38,910 bases of DNA from Peptococcaceae bacterium SCADC1_2_3. GTDB lineage: Bacteria > Bacillota > Desulfotomaculia > Desulfotomaculales > Nap2-2B. A program made the position numbers and the translations under genes. Where the stretch lies: positions 1 to 38,910 of the forward strand of contig JJNX02000011.1 in NCBI GenBank assembly GCA_000681355.2, read 5' to 3'. A model generated the notes under the pieces. That model was given only the letters and a program-made list of their open reading frames with translations. It was not told the DNA's origin and ran no database searches. Each line of letters opens with the position of its first letter. The stretch's first letter is position 1. Shown here piece after piece: positions 15,591-25,623 of the stretch.

Positions 15591-16495
15591 AACCGGTCTA
15601 AAATATTTCTTAGCTCGTCAGGCAAAGGGGCCGAAAATTCAAGGTAGGTTTTGGTGCGGGGGTGGCAAAATCCCAGGGTAGCGGCATGAAGGAATTGGCC
15701 CTTTAAGTTAAAATCCGGGCGACGGGGACCGTATTTAGGATCCCCAACCACCGGATGGCTGATGTAGGCTAGGTGAACCCGGATTTGGTGGGTTCGGCCT
15801 GTTTCCAGGTGCAAGCTTAAAAAGGTATAACCGCCAAAGCGACTTATAACTTCGTAATGGGTAACGGCAGGCCTACCGTTAGACATTACCACCGCCATAC
15901 GCTTTCGGTGACGGGGATCCCGACCCAAAGGCAAATTTATGGTGTCTTTATCTTTAACGCAATTGCCGTAGACTAAGGCCAGATAATAACGGTTAACCTT
16001 TCGTTCCTTCAACTGCCGGGCTAAAGACTGGTGGGCATTATCATTTTTGGTTACTACTAAAAGACCGGAAGTATCTTTATCTAACCGGTGAACGATTCCT
16101 GGTCGCAGGGTACCGGTTATACCAGACAAATCCTTACAATGATAAAGGAGGGCGTTAACCAGCGTTCCGGTGTAATTTCCCGGCGCAGGGTGGACTACCA
16201 TCCCCCGCGGTTTATTAAGGACAATAATATCTTCATCTTCAAAGTAAATATCCAAAGGAATATTTTCGGACGTAAGTTGCAGTTCCCGGGGAGGAGGGAC
16301 ACGTAAAACTATTTTATCCCCTGTTTTTACCCGGTAATTGGCCTTGACTTTAACTTCATTTACCGTAACCATTTTTGCCGCGATTAATTGCTGCAGATAC
16401 GTACGGCTTAAATTTGGGTTTTCCCGGGCTAAAAATACATCCAGGCGCAGGCCGGCATTGGTTGAATTCACGGCATAGCAATTAACAAGAAATAT
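15587..16495 (-). CDS. rluD: Pseudouridine synthase RluD (S4 domain plus RluA-type)
   Basis: Isomerises uridines in 23S rRNA (helix 69 positions in RluD). The N-terminal S4 RNA-binding domain (GLRLDVFLARENPNLSRTYL) is followed by the catalytic domain with HRLDKDTSGLLVV, whose Asp is the catalytic residue, then RKVNRYYLALVYG and ETGRTHQIRVHLA. The start is a puzzle. A perfect Shine-Dalgarno AAGGAGGTG (ending at 16503) has an in-frame AUA 7 bases on (16495), giving a family-like N-terminus. The next canonical in-frame start is GTG at 16471, 31 bases past it. A TTG at 16555 would add an unconserved tail upstream of the Shine-Dalgarno. I place the start at AUA. It is convergent with the MazF-like gene. 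Confidence 0.92.
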   Translation of the reverse strand: MFLVNCYAVNSTNAGLRLDVFLARENPNLSRTYLQQLIAAKMVTVNEVKVKANYRVKTGDKIVLRVPPPRELQLTSENIPLDIYFEDEDIIVLNKPRGMVVHPAPGNYTGTLVNALLYHCKDLSGITGTLRPGIVHRLDKDTSGLLVVTKNDNAHQSLARQLKERKVNRYYLALVYGNCVKDKDTINLPLGRDPRHRKRMAVVMSNGRPAVTHYEVISRFGGYTFLSLHLETGRTHQIRVHLAYISHPVVGDPKYGPRRPDFNLKGQFLHAATLGFCHPRTKTYLEFSAPLPDELRNILDRF

Positions 16496-16600
16496 AGCCG
16501 GACACCTCCTTGCTTGGAATTGAATGTTGGCCGGCTTAAGGCGTTTTATCTTCAATTATATCATACCTATACGATACCATAATATTTTTCCGTGTTTTTG

Positions 16601-16629
16601 TTGTGTTTTGTAACTAATTTTAGTAAAAT
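16601..16629 (+). promoter_or_regulatory. Candidate promoter of the Asp23-nusB cluster
   Basis: TTGTGT at 16601-16606, a 17-base spacer, then TAAAAT at 16624-16629, in the AT-rich gap between divergent rluD and the Asp23 gene (start 16692). A weak but correctly placed sigma-A-like pattern. Confidence 0.35.
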
Positions 16630-16691
16630 GAGGGCAAGGTTTAAAATGCTCAGTATTTTAAATTTTTATAAAAAAAAGGAGGCAATTAAGC

Positions 16692-17084
16692 ATGGAGGAA
16701 AAAGACGTGGTAAAACAGGAACAAACAAAATTAGGCTCAATTAAGATAGCTGATGAGGTGGTAAAAATTATTGCCGGTCTGGCCGCCACAGAAGTAGATG
16801 GGGTAGTCGGAATGAGCGGTGGTGTGGTAGGCGGGATTACGGAAATATTAGGCCGGAAAAATTTATCTAAAGGGGTAAAAGTAGAAGTAGGAGAAAAAGA
16901 AACCGCGATAGATTTATCCATGATTATTAATTACGGGGCTCGTATTCCGGAGGTGGCCGCGCAAGTCCAGGAAAAGGTTAAACAGGCGGTAGAAAAAATG
17001 ACCGGCTTAAATGTAGTTGAAGTTAACGTTAATGTTCAGGGAGTTTCTTTTGGTCAGGAAGGCAAAGAAAAAGAAAAGGAATAA
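16692..17084 (+). CDS. Asp23/Gls24 family envelope-stress protein (YqhY-like)
   Basis: 130 aa, Asp23 domain throughout: GSIKIADEVVKIIAGLAATE, VDGVVGM, INYGARIPEVAAQVQEKVKQ, AVEKMTGLNVVEVNVNV and a charged Lys/Glu tail. In Staphylococcus, Asp23 is anchored at the membrane by AmaP, whose homologue is the next gene. The Bacillus homologue YqhY sits beside nusB and fatty-acid genes and affects lipid metabolism. Shine-Dalgarno AAAAGGAGG with good spacing. First gene of a run Asp23-AmaP-DUF2273-nusB-xseA-lspA-tgt. Confidence 0.93.
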   Translation: MEEKDVVKQEQTKLGSIKIADEVVKIIAGLAATEVDGVVGMSGGVVGGITEILGRKNLSKGVKVEVGEKETAIDLSMIINYGARIPEVAAQVQEKVKQAVEKMTGLNVVEVNVNVQGVSFGQEGKEKEKE

Positions 17085-17121
17085 GAGCCCCGCCTGAAAT
17101 AGGCTTTGAGGAGGAAATTTA

Positions 17122-17655
17122 ATGCGACCCCTTGACCGTGTTTTGTTGTTTATTTATTCTTTTTGCCTTACCATCATTTTAGTTATTACTGCTCTTTGGG
17201 AAGCAGGATGGATAAGCGCCCCTTATCTTTTCCTCTGGGAAAATAATTTGCTCCTGGATTCCAGAGTGGTGTTTATTTTTCTGGGGCTTTTTATTTTAAT
17301 TGGTATCCGGCTTTTTTGGGTTAGTGTTAAGCCAGAGCGCAAAAAACAGATTGTCGTCCAGGAGGGGGCCTTGGGAAAAGTACGGGTAGCCATACCGGTC
17401 ATTGAAAGCCTGGTGGAAAAAACAGTGGCTCAAAACAGTGGTATAAGAGAAATTAAAGCTCAGGTAACCACCGTGCCTCAGGGAATCGGGATTAAAATGC
17501 GGGCTACCGTTACCCCGGACATACAGATTCCAGAAATATCAAGGGTTATTCAGGAAAAGGTAAAAGAAAAGGTATTGGAAGTAACCGGTATTACCGTTCA
17601 GGAAGTGTCTATTTTAATTAACAGTATTGCGGTCAAAAAATTGCGGGTAGAATAA
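17122..17655 (+). CDS. amaP: Alkaline shock membrane anchor AmaP
   Basis: 177 aa with two N-terminal membrane segments (about 6-28, VLLFIYSFCLTIILVITALW; about 50-71, VVFIFLGLFILIGIRLFWV). A cytoplasmic domain follows whose end (VSRVIQEKVKEKVLEVTGIT-like, VQEVSILINSI) is itself Asp23-like. This layout and the position after the Asp23 gene identify AmaP, which tethers Asp23 to the membrane. GAGGAGGAAA upstream of ATG. Confidence 0.9.
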   Translation: MRPLDRVLLFIYSFCLTIILVITALWEAGWISAPYLFLWENNLLLDSRVVFIFLGLFILIGIRLFWVSVKPERKKQIVVQEGALGKVRVAIPVIESLVEKTVAQNSGIREIKAQVTTVPQGIGIKMRATVTPDIQIPEISRVIQEKVKEKVLEVTGITVQEVSILINSIAVKKLRVE

Positions 17656-17687
17656 GATTAAAAACGACTAAAAACGAGGGATAAACC

Positions 17688-17909
17688 ATGGACTTAAATT
17701 TATGGGTTGAAATATGGGATAAACACCGGGGGAAGATAATGGGGATACTGCTCGGGTTGATTTTTGGCTTATTGGCCATTTTTTACGGTATTTTTAAGGC
17801 TATTTTTATTGTGCTGTGTGTTCTTGCCGGTTACTACCTTGGTAAGCGCCTGGATAATCGGGCTAATTTTAAAGATATTTTTACCCGGCTTTTTTCCCGG
17901 GAAAAATAG
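17688..17909 (+). CDS. DUF2273 small membrane protein
   Basis: 73 aa with two tightly packed hydrophobic stretches (IMGILLGLIFGLLAIFYGIF and AIFIVLCVLAGYYLGKRLDN), matching DUF2273 proteins that accompany Asp23/AmaP. Function unknown; probably part of the same membrane complex. ATG preceded by GAGGGATAAACC. Confidence 0.88.
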   Translation: MDLNLWVEIWDKHRGKIMGILLGLIFGLLAIFYGIFKAIFIVLCVLAGYYLGKRLDNRANFKDIFTRLFSREK

Positions 17910-17935
17910 CCATAGGAATTTTTAGGAGACTAAGC

Positions 17936-18376
17936 ATGAGTAGAAAACAGGCCAGGGAACTGGCTTTTTTGGTGTTATTTCAAATGGACGTGGGGCAGCT
18001 CACACCGGCAAAAGCCGTCTTCCATACTATTCAGGAATTAAAAGTTGAACCGCGCGAAGAAGAAAAAGAATTTATATGCGCTTTGGTTAACGGAACGTGG
18101 CAATATTTAGCAGATATTGACCAGGTAATTGCCCTTTTAAGCCAGGATTGGCAGCTTAACCGGTTGGGAAAGGTAGACTTAAATATTATGCGTTTGGCTT
18201 TATTTGAAATATTTTTTCGGGAAGACATTCCCCCCGGGGTATCCGTAAATGAAGCCGTAGAACTGGCAAAAACTTACGGTAGTCAGGAATCCGGCCGGTT
18301 TGTTAATGGTATTTTAGGTAAAATAGTACAAAACATAGCGTTTTACCACCCTTTAAAAAACAAAATAAATCCTTAG
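17936..18376 (+). CDS. nusB: Transcription antitermination factor NusB
   Basis: 146-aa all-helical NusB; binds boxA RNA with NusE/S10 and supports antitermination of rRNA operons. Seen: RKQARELAFLVLFQMDVGQL at the start, then LNRLGKVDLNIMRLALFEIF, VSVNEAVELAKTYGSQESGR and FVNGILGKIV, the classic C-terminal signature. Shine-Dalgarno TTAGGAGA. xseA starts 5 bases after its stop. Confidence 0.97.
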   Translation: MSRKQARELAFLVLFQMDVGQLTPAKAVFHTIQELKVEPREEEKEFICALVNGTWQYLADIDQVIALLSQDWQLNRLGKVDLNIMRLALFEIFFREDIPPGVSVNEAVELAKTYGSQESGRFVNGILGKIVQNIAFYHPLKNKINP

Positions 18377-18381
18377 GAAGG

Positions 18382-19611
18382 ATGAAGGGAAACATACCTG
18401 TTTATTCGGTTAGTGAGTTGTCCGGATATTTAAAGGAAATTTTTGAGCGTGACCCGTTATTGGGTAACGTTTGGGTCAGGGGAGAAATTTCCAATTATAA
18501 GCGGGCCGTTAGCGGCCACCTTTATTTTACTTTAAAAGACCAGGATAGTTGTCTCCGGACGGTAATGTTTCATTCGCGCGCCCGTAAACTTAATTTTCAG
18601 CCAGAAGACGGTCTGGCGGTGCGGGTACGTGGTTACGTCACTATATTTGAGCGAAACGGTATTTACCAACTGTACGCTGAAGAAATGGAACCCGACGGGA
18701 CAGGAGCTTTATACTTGGCCTTTAATCGTTTAAAAGAGAAATTACGCCAGGAAGGATTATTTGACGCCCGGCATAAAAAGAAGCTTCCTTTATTTCCGCG
18801 TCGGGTTGGCCTCGTTACTTCCCCTACGGGGGCGGTGATTCAGGATATGATCGGGATTATTAACCGCCGTTGGCCAGGGGTAGAAATTATTTTTGTACCG
18901 GTAGCTGTTCAAGGAGAAACCGCACCCGGGGAAATAGCCCGGGGTATTTTTAATCTTAACCAGTTGGGTAATGTTGACGTAATAATCGTGGGTCGCGGCG
19001 GAGGCTCAATAGAAGAGTTGTGGGCTTTTAATACTCCAGAGGTAGCCTACAGTATTTTTCAAGCTCAAGTACCGGTTATCTCGGCGGTGGGTCACGAAAC
19101 AGATTTTACCATTTCTGATTTTACGGCTGATTTGCGGGCTCCCTCGCCATCGGCAGCCGCCGAACTGGTAGTGCCGGTAAAAAAGGATATTTACGAGCGG
19201 GTTGCCAGGCTGCAAAAACGTCTGGGGCAAATTATGGAGCAATACTTAAACCAACACCGGCAGCAGTTGAATAGTTATTTACAACGGCCGGTTTTCCGTA
19301 GACCGGTCCAGGAAATTTGCGGCAGGCGGGAGCAAATAATAGATTTTACCTTGCAGCGCTTAAAAAACGCTGTTAGAAGACAGGGCGAGGAGAAAGAAAG
19401 ACACTTAGCCGTTCAAACTGGACGGCTGAAGACCCTGAGCCCTCTGGCTACCCTGGCCAGAGGTTATAGTATATGCCTCCGTAAGCACCCCCCTGAGGTG
19501 CTGCGTGATGCCGCGGCGGTTAAAGAGGGAGATAGGGTTGAAGTTAAGTTATTTCATGGCAAACTGGATTGCCAGGTGGCCAAAAGTACCCGTGATTGTT
19601 CTTCTTACTGA
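18382..19611 (+). CDS. xseA: Exodeoxyribonuclease VII large subunit
   Basis: Catalytic subunit of ExoVII, which degrades single-stranded DNA to oligonucleotides. N-terminal OB fold at about 1-105 (VYSVSELSGYLKEIFERDPL, VWVRGEISNYK, GHLYFTLKD), then the nuclease core with GLVTSPTGAVIQDM, GRGGGSIEELWAFN, SAVGHETDFTISDFTADLRA and PSPSAAAEL. A coiled-coil segment and a C-terminal LSPLATLARGYSI follow. 409 aa, normal. The small subunit gene xseB, which usually follows directly, is absent; lspA starts on the next base. Confidence 0.97.
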   Translation: MKGNIPVYSVSELSGYLKEIFERDPLLGNVWVRGEISNYKRAVSGHLYFTLKDQDSCLRTVMFHSRARKLNFQPEDGLAVRVRGYVTIFERNGIYQLYAEEMEPDGTGALYLAFNRLKEKLRQEGLFDARHKKKLPLFPRRVGLVTSPTGAVIQDMIGIINRRWPGVEIIFVPVAVQGETAPGEIARGIFNLNQLGNVDVIIVGRGGGSIEELWAFNTPEVAYSIFQAQVPVISAVGHETDFTISDFTADLRAPSPSAAAELVVPVKKDIYERVARLQKRLGQIMEQYLNQHRQQLNSYLQRPVFRRPVQEICGRREQIIDFTLQRLKNAVRRQGEEKERHLAVQTGRLKTLSPLATLARGYSICLRKHPPEVLRDAAAVKEGDRVEVKLFHGKLDCQVAKSTRDCSSY

Positions 19612-21248
<1,637 letters not shown>

Positions 21249-21350
21249 TTTAATTTTTAGATCAAAAAATTTTTAGTTTTTAAATAAAGGGAATTGAACA
21301 CAAAGCACGAATTAAATAAACATATAAAAGAAAGGGGTTTTTAGTTAACT

Positions 21351-21611
21351 ATGAACCAGCAAATTACGGTAATCTTATACCTGGTAGTTTTATTTGCCCT
21401 ATTATATTTTCTTTTTATTCGCCCCCAACAGCAGCGTCAAAAAAAGCACCAGGAAATGCTTCACCAGTTAAATGTAAACGATTCTATCGTAACCATTGGG
21501 GGAATTTTGGGCACGGTGGTTAAACTTAAAGAAGATACGGTCGTAATTCGGGTGGCTGAAAATACGCAAATTGAAATTTTAAAAAATGCCGTGGCGCAAA
21601 TTCGAAAGTAA
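21351..21611 (+). CDS. yajC: Preprotein translocase subunit YajC
   Basis: 86-aa single-span protein that associates with SecDF at the translocon. N-terminal membrane helix (ILYLVVLFALLYFLFIRPQQ) followed by QRQKKHQEMLHQLNVNDSIV and TIGGILGTVVKL, the invariant YajC pattern. AAAGGGG precedes the ATG. First of yajC-secD-secF. Confidence 0.96.
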   Translation: MNQQITVILYLVVLFALLYFLFIRPQQQRQKKHQEMLHQLNVNDSIVTIGGILGTVVKLKEDTVVIRVAENTQIEILKNAVAQIRK

Positions 21612-21630
21612 AAAGAAAGAGGGAAATAGT

Positions 21631-22875
21631 TTGCAAAAAAATAAAATACTTCAAATAGCCGGCCTATTCGCGGTTATAATTTTAGCCCTGCTTATCTCTT
21701 TTGCCCCCTTATTTAAATCAAACGAATTTCTTAATAAATATTTGCCCTTAATTAAAAATATTAACCTGGGGCTGGATTTACGGGGCGGTGTTCACGTGGT
21801 AATTGAGGCTAAAGGCCCGCCGGAAGAAATAACGCCGGAAAAAATGAAGCAACTAAGGGCGGTTATTGAACGCCGGGTGGACCAGTTTGGGGTATCCGAG
21901 CCGGTAATTCAGCAACAGGGCAGCCGCCGTTTGATCGTGGAACTGGCCGGCATTAAAAACCCGGAAGAAGCCGTCCGGAATATCGTAAAAGTAGCCAATC
22001 TGGAGTTTAAAACCGAAGACGGCAAAACGGTAATAACGGGAGCTGATTTAAAAGACGCCCGGGAGACAAAAGACCCGGCTTCCAATCAGGTAAAGGTTGA
22101 TTTGACTTTCACGCCGATGGGGGCGCGTAAATTTGCGGAAGTAACGGCCGCTAACGTAAACAAAACAATTGGCATATACCTGGACGAACGCTTGCTGCAA
22201 AACCCGGTGGTTAAAGAAGCCATTCCTAGCGGGCGGGCTGAAATATCAGGTTATGAAACTTTAGAAGAGGCCCATAATATTGCCATTTTACTTCGTTCCG
22301 GTGCTTTACCGGTAAAGGTAGGGATTGAAGAAATGCGTACCGTAGGCCCTTCCCTGGGAGCTGATTCTCTAAACAAGTCCCAACAAGCCGGTTTAATGGG
22401 TATAATTGCTATATTATTTTTTATGCTTATGTATTACCGCCTTCCCGGAACGGTAGCTGTTTTTGCCTTAATTATTTACGCCATTATTGTTACGCTGGTT
22501 TTTTGGGGACTAAAAGCAACCATGACCTTACCCGGTATCGCCGCCTTTTTGCTTTCTTTGGGCATGGCGGTAGACACAAATATTATTATTTTTGAGCGCT
22601 TTAAGGAAGAATTGCGCACCGGAAAAAGCCTGCGGGCAGCAATTGACGCCGGCTTTAAACGGGGCTTTGCGGCTGTTTTTGATGCCCAGGTAACCACACT
22701 AATTGCGGCCGTTGTGCTTTACTTTTTTGGCACCGGGTCTATCCGGGGTTTTGCCCTTACTTTAGGCATTGGTATTTTGGTTAGTTTATTTACAGCCGTG
22801 ACCATGACCCGGTGGCTTTTGCATCTGGTGGTCGGCAGCGGTCTCTTTAAAAACCTTAAGTATTACGGAACATAA
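21631..22875 (+). CDS. secD: Protein translocase subunit SecD
   Basis: Membrane partner of SecF that uses the proton/sodium gradient to help release exported proteins. About 414 aa. TM1 (KILQIAGLFAVIILALLISF), INLGLDLRGGVHVV, periplasmic P1 domain (IERRVDQFGVSEPVIQQQG, AGIKNPEEA), then TM2-TM6 containing MGIIAILFFMLMYYRLPG, LSLGMAVDTNIIIFERFKEE and AIDAGFKRGF. I take the TTG at 21631 (AAAGAGGG upstream) rather than the frame opening at 21586, which would overlap yajC. Confidence 0.96.
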   Translation: MQKNKILQIAGLFAVIILALLISFAPLFKSNEFLNKYLPLIKNINLGLDLRGGVHVVIEAKGPPEEITPEKMKQLRAVIERRVDQFGVSEPVIQQQGSRRLIVELAGIKNPEEAVRNIVKVANLEFKTEDGKTVITGADLKDARETKDPASNQVKVDLTFTPMGARKFAEVTAANVNKTIGIYLDERLLQNPVVKEAIPSGRAEISGYETLEEAHNIAILLRSGALPVKVGIEEMRTVGPSLGADSLNKSQQAGLMGIIAILFFMLMYYRLPGTVAVFALIIYAIIVTLVFWGLKATMTLPGIAAFLLSLGMAVDTNIIIFERFKEELRTGKSLRAAIDAGFKRGFAAVFDAQVTTLIAAVVLYFFGTGSIRGFALTLGIGILVSLFTAVTMTRWLLHLVVGSGLFKNLKYYGT

Positions 22876-22893
22876 AAGGGGGACAGAATTACT

Positions 22894-23769
22894 TTGCACT
22901 TCATAAAGCTACGTAAAATATGGTATCTTATTTCGCTGGTAATTATTATCCCGGGACTTATTTCTCTTTTTACAAATGGTCTAAATTTAGGGATTGACTT
23001 TACGGGAGGCAATATTTTAGAGGTTCGTTTTGAGCGCCCGGTAGCCGTAGAAAAAGTACGGCAGGTTATAGCCGGCATTGGAATCGAAACCAACCGGGGA
23101 ATTCAAAAAAGTAGTCAGGAAGGTGGAAAAGTAACCTATTTAATCCGCACCAAAACTTTAAATCAGGAAGAAAGTACAAAATTGCAAAAAGCTTTAGGTA
23201 AATTAAGCCAAATGACCGTTTTGCGCAACGAATACGTAGGACCAATAATTGGCCGGGAACTTACCCGCAATGCTTTGCTGGCGCTTATTGGCGCGGCTAT
23301 TTTAATGGTCATTTACATTACTATCCGCTTTGAATTTAAACAAGGAATAGCGGCGGTTATTGCTATTTTACACGATATGCTGGTAGTTACCGGTATTTTT
23401 TCCCTTTTCCAAATTGAAATTGATAGTACTTTTGTAGCGGCTATTTTAACCATTGTTGGTTACTCAATTAACGATACCATTGTAATTTTTGACCGCATCC
23501 GGGAAAATATAAAGACACGCAGAAAGGACGAAGACCTGGAAGATACAATTAATTTTAGCCTGTGGCAAACCTTGACCCGTTCAATTAACACGGTGCTTAC
23601 CGTTACTTTTGTGCTGGTAGCGCTTTATTTTTTGGGCGGCAGCACCATTCACACCTTTGTCCTGGCCCTGTTAATCGGGGTTATCAGTGGGGCTTATTCC
23701 TCAATTTGCAACGCCAGCCCACTCTGGTTTGATTTAAAAAGGCTAGAGCAAAAGGAAAAATTAGCTTAA
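22894..23769 (+). CDS. secF: Protein translocase subunit SecF
   Basis: 291 aa, six membrane helices. NLGIDFTGGNILEVRFERPV at the start, YVGPIIGRELTRNALLALIG, then ILHDMLVVTGIFSLF, YSINDTIVIFDRIREN and TRSINTVLTV, the RND-type proton-relay region. TTG start after AAAAGGGGGA, 18 bases downstream of secD. A strong terminator follows. Confidence 0.96.
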   Translation: MHFIKLRKIWYLISLVIIIPGLISLFTNGLNLGIDFTGGNILEVRFERPVAVEKVRQVIAGIGIETNRGIQKSSQEGGKVTYLIRTKTLNQEESTKLQKALGKLSQMTVLRNEYVGPIIGRELTRNALLALIGAAILMVIYITIRFEFKQGIAAVIAILHDMLVVTGIFSLFQIEIDSTFVAAILTIVGYSINDTIVIFDRIRENIKTRRKDEDLEDTINFSLWQTLTRSINTVLTVTFVLVALYFLGGSTIHTFVLALLIGVISGAYSSICNASPLWFDLKRLEQKEKLA

Positions 23770-23812
23770 GTAACTTTTTTTGGTTATAAATTTAAGTTTT
23801 TAGCTTTTTAAG

Positions 23813-23840
23813 AAAAGGGCAATACTATATTGCCCTTTTT
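23813..23840 (+). terminator. Rho-independent terminator after secF
   Basis: Perfect 11-bp stem AAAAGGGCAAT / ATTGCCCTTTT with loop ACTAT, followed by T-rich sequence. It ends the yajC-secD-secF transcript. Confidence 0.9.
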
Positions 23841-23929
23841 AATATAAGCTAAGGATTAACCTAGTCACGTTTAAATAATTGTATTCGGGGCAAATTATTT
23901 TTTAAGCTTAAAGGAAAAGGTGAATAAGA

Positions 23930-24229
23930 GTGGAAGAAAAAGAAAATTACTGGCTGAAAATGCTACGTCACCAAATAAATGAGTTAGCCTTAAATATGGA
24001 AAAAATGAAGCTGGCGGAGTACGTCAATTTACTGGAAAATCCCAGGCGTCTTCTATATATTAATTTTATCGCTGGAGTTGCCCGGGGCTTAGGCATTGCG
24101 GTAGGCTTTGCCATCCTGGGCGCAGTTATTATTTATGTACTGCAGCGTATAGTGGCTCTCAATTTACCCGTAATTGGCAAATTTATTGCTGAAATTGTAA
24201 CTATTGTGCAAACCAACCTGGCCCGCTAG
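23930..24229 (+). CDS. DUF5665 small membrane protein
   Basis: 99 aa: an amphipathic N-terminal part (residues 1-40, MKLAEYVNLLENPRRLLYIN region), then two close hydrophobic segments (INFIAGVARGLGIAVGFAIL; GAVIIYVLQRIVALNLPVIG). This pattern, with GVARGLGIAVGFAILGA, is that of DUF5665 proteins common in spore-forming Bacillota. Function unknown. GTG start with AAAAGGTGA upstream; stands alone after the secF terminator. Confidence 0.82.
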   Translation: MEEKENYWLKMLRHQINELALNMEKMKLAEYVNLLENPRRLLYINFIAGVARGLGIAVGFAILGAVIIYVLQRIVALNLPVIGKFIAEIVTIVQTNLAR

Positions 24230-24274
24230 GAAACCGGAATTTAGATATTATCCGTTATAAGGGGGATTTTTACC

Positions 24275-24805
24275 GTGGACTTACGGAAAATGCGTCAACG
24301 TTTAGAAGAAGAAAAAATACGCCTGTTAAAAAGAATAGATTCGCTGAATAAAACCGGTTTAGCGGCCTCATTGCGCGATTCAACCGGTGAACTTTCTTTG
24401 GCTGATAATAACCCGGCGGATATTGGCTCGGAAGTTTTTGAACGAAGCAAAGATTTTGCCTTCCGGGAAGATAATAAAATAAAGATTAAAGCCATTGATG
24501 ATGCCCTGGCCAAAATAGAAAATGGTAGTTACGGCAAATGTGAAATTTGCGGCCAACAAATTTCTCTAAAAAGACTGGAGGCAATTCCTTATACAACCCT
24601 TTGCTACGCTTGCAAGACAGAAAATGAACAAAAAGCGCCTTCTTTCGGCCGCCCGATAGAAGAAGAGGTGATCAAAAGAATATCCCGGCAAGCTTTGGCT
24701 GATGATTTTGAGGATGCCTGGCAATTCGAACCTCGAACTTCGAACCTCGAACCTCGAGATTATGGCGGGGAGGCCCTGACGGAAGAAGAACAGGATTATT
24801 CCTAA
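24275..24805 (+). CDS. TraR/DksA-type zinc finger protein (YteA family)
   Basis: 176 aa. N-terminal coiled coil (MDLRKMRQRLEEEKIRLLKR), then DNNPADIGSEVFERSKDFAF and AIDDALAKIENGSYGKCEIC, a four-Cys zinc finger (CEICGQQ ... CYACK) and REEEVIKR-type tail. This is the YteA family, found mostly in spore formers; DksA relatives act at RNA polymerase. The C-terminal tail contains an in-frame insertion (residues about 151-162, FEPRTSNLEPRDY) encoded by a 7-base tandem repeat at 24726-24760. GTG start. Confidence 0.88.
   Translation: MDLRKMRQRLEEEKIRLLKRIDSLNKTGLAASLRDSTGELSLADNNPADIGSEVFERSKDFAFREDNKIKIKAIDDALAKIENGSYGKCEICGQQISLKRLEAIPYTTLCYACKTENEQKAPSFGRPIEEEVIKRISRQALADDFEDAWQFEPRTSNLEPRDYGGEALTEEEQDYS
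24726..24760 (+). repeat. 7-base tandem repeat within the YteA-family gene
   Basis: Five units in a row: TCGAACC, TCGAACT, TCGAACC, TCGAACC, TCGAGAT. The 35-base block is read in frame as part of the protein tail and is unlike the surrounding coding sequence. Confidence 0.8.
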
Positions 24806-24849
24806 AAGAAGAAAATAAATTAAAATATTGAATAGACGGAGGTTATGCT

Positions 24850-25563
24850 TTGCGTTTAACTAAACGCTTAAACGCCATAGTTAACTATGTAACACCTGGT
24901 AAAATTGTGGCGGATATTGGTACCGGCCACCTCCAGTTGCCCCTTTACCTGGTGAAAACAAAGCGCAGCCCCCGGGTAATTGCCACGGAATATAATTTAG
25001 GGCCTTATCAAATAGCTTGCTTTACAGTTGCCTTATTTAACGAAAAGGAAAAAATTGAATTGCGTCAAGGAAATGGTCTGCTTGTTTTGATGCCCGGTGA
25101 AGCGGAAATAGTAGTCATGGCCGGCATGGGGGGAAATACTATTTGCCAATTGTTATCCCGGGCGCCAAACGTGTTAAGCCGGGTAAAAAGGCTGATCTTG
25201 CAACCCACCACTAGAGCCGGTGATTTACGTTGCTGGCTGACCCAAAACAATTGGCGACTGGTTGATGAGTTATTGGTAAAAGAAAAAGGTCACTTTTACC
25301 CGGTTATGGCTGCGGAACCAGGCATTGAGGTTATTCAAGACAAACTGTTATTAGCCATAGGCCCCCGCCTGGTAGAAAAAAATGATCCTTTGTTACCGGC
25401 CTACCTGGAAAAACAAATTCAAATTTACCGGCGTATTCTTAATGAACTGGCCGGCAGTCAAAATCCGGTCTATTTTGAAAAAAGAAGAGCCCTGGAAACT
25501 ATAATAAGCAAGTTAAACCAATTACTAGCACATTGCTATGGCAAACTTGACAGAATAGAATAA
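24850..25563 (+). CDS. trmK: tRNA (adenine22-N1)-methyltransferase TrmK
   Basis: Methylates A22 in the D-arm of tRNA with S-adenosylmethionine (Bacillus YqfN). 237 aa: RLTKRLNAIVNYVTPGKIVA, SAM site VADIGTGHLQLPLYLV, ATEYNLGPYQ, EIVVMAGMGGNTI (catalytic region) and LILQPTTRAGDLRCWL; C-terminal helical domain. TTG start with GGAGG 6 bases upstream. Confidence 0.93.
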   Translation: MRLTKRLNAIVNYVTPGKIVADIGTGHLQLPLYLVKTKRSPRVIATEYNLGPYQIACFTVALFNEKEKIELRQGNGLLVLMPGEAEIVVMAGMGGNTICQLLSRAPNVLSRVKRLILQPTTRAGDLRCWLTQNNWRLVDELLVKEKGHFYPVMAAEPGIEVIQDKLLLAIGPRLVEKNDPLLPAYLEKQIQIYRRILNELAGSQNPVYFEKRRALETIISKLNQLLAHCYGKLDRIE

Positions 25564-25623
25564 AAATGCTATTTTTAAGTATCTAAATTTAATGATTTAA
25601 AGTACGGGGGGAGAAAGAGAAAA

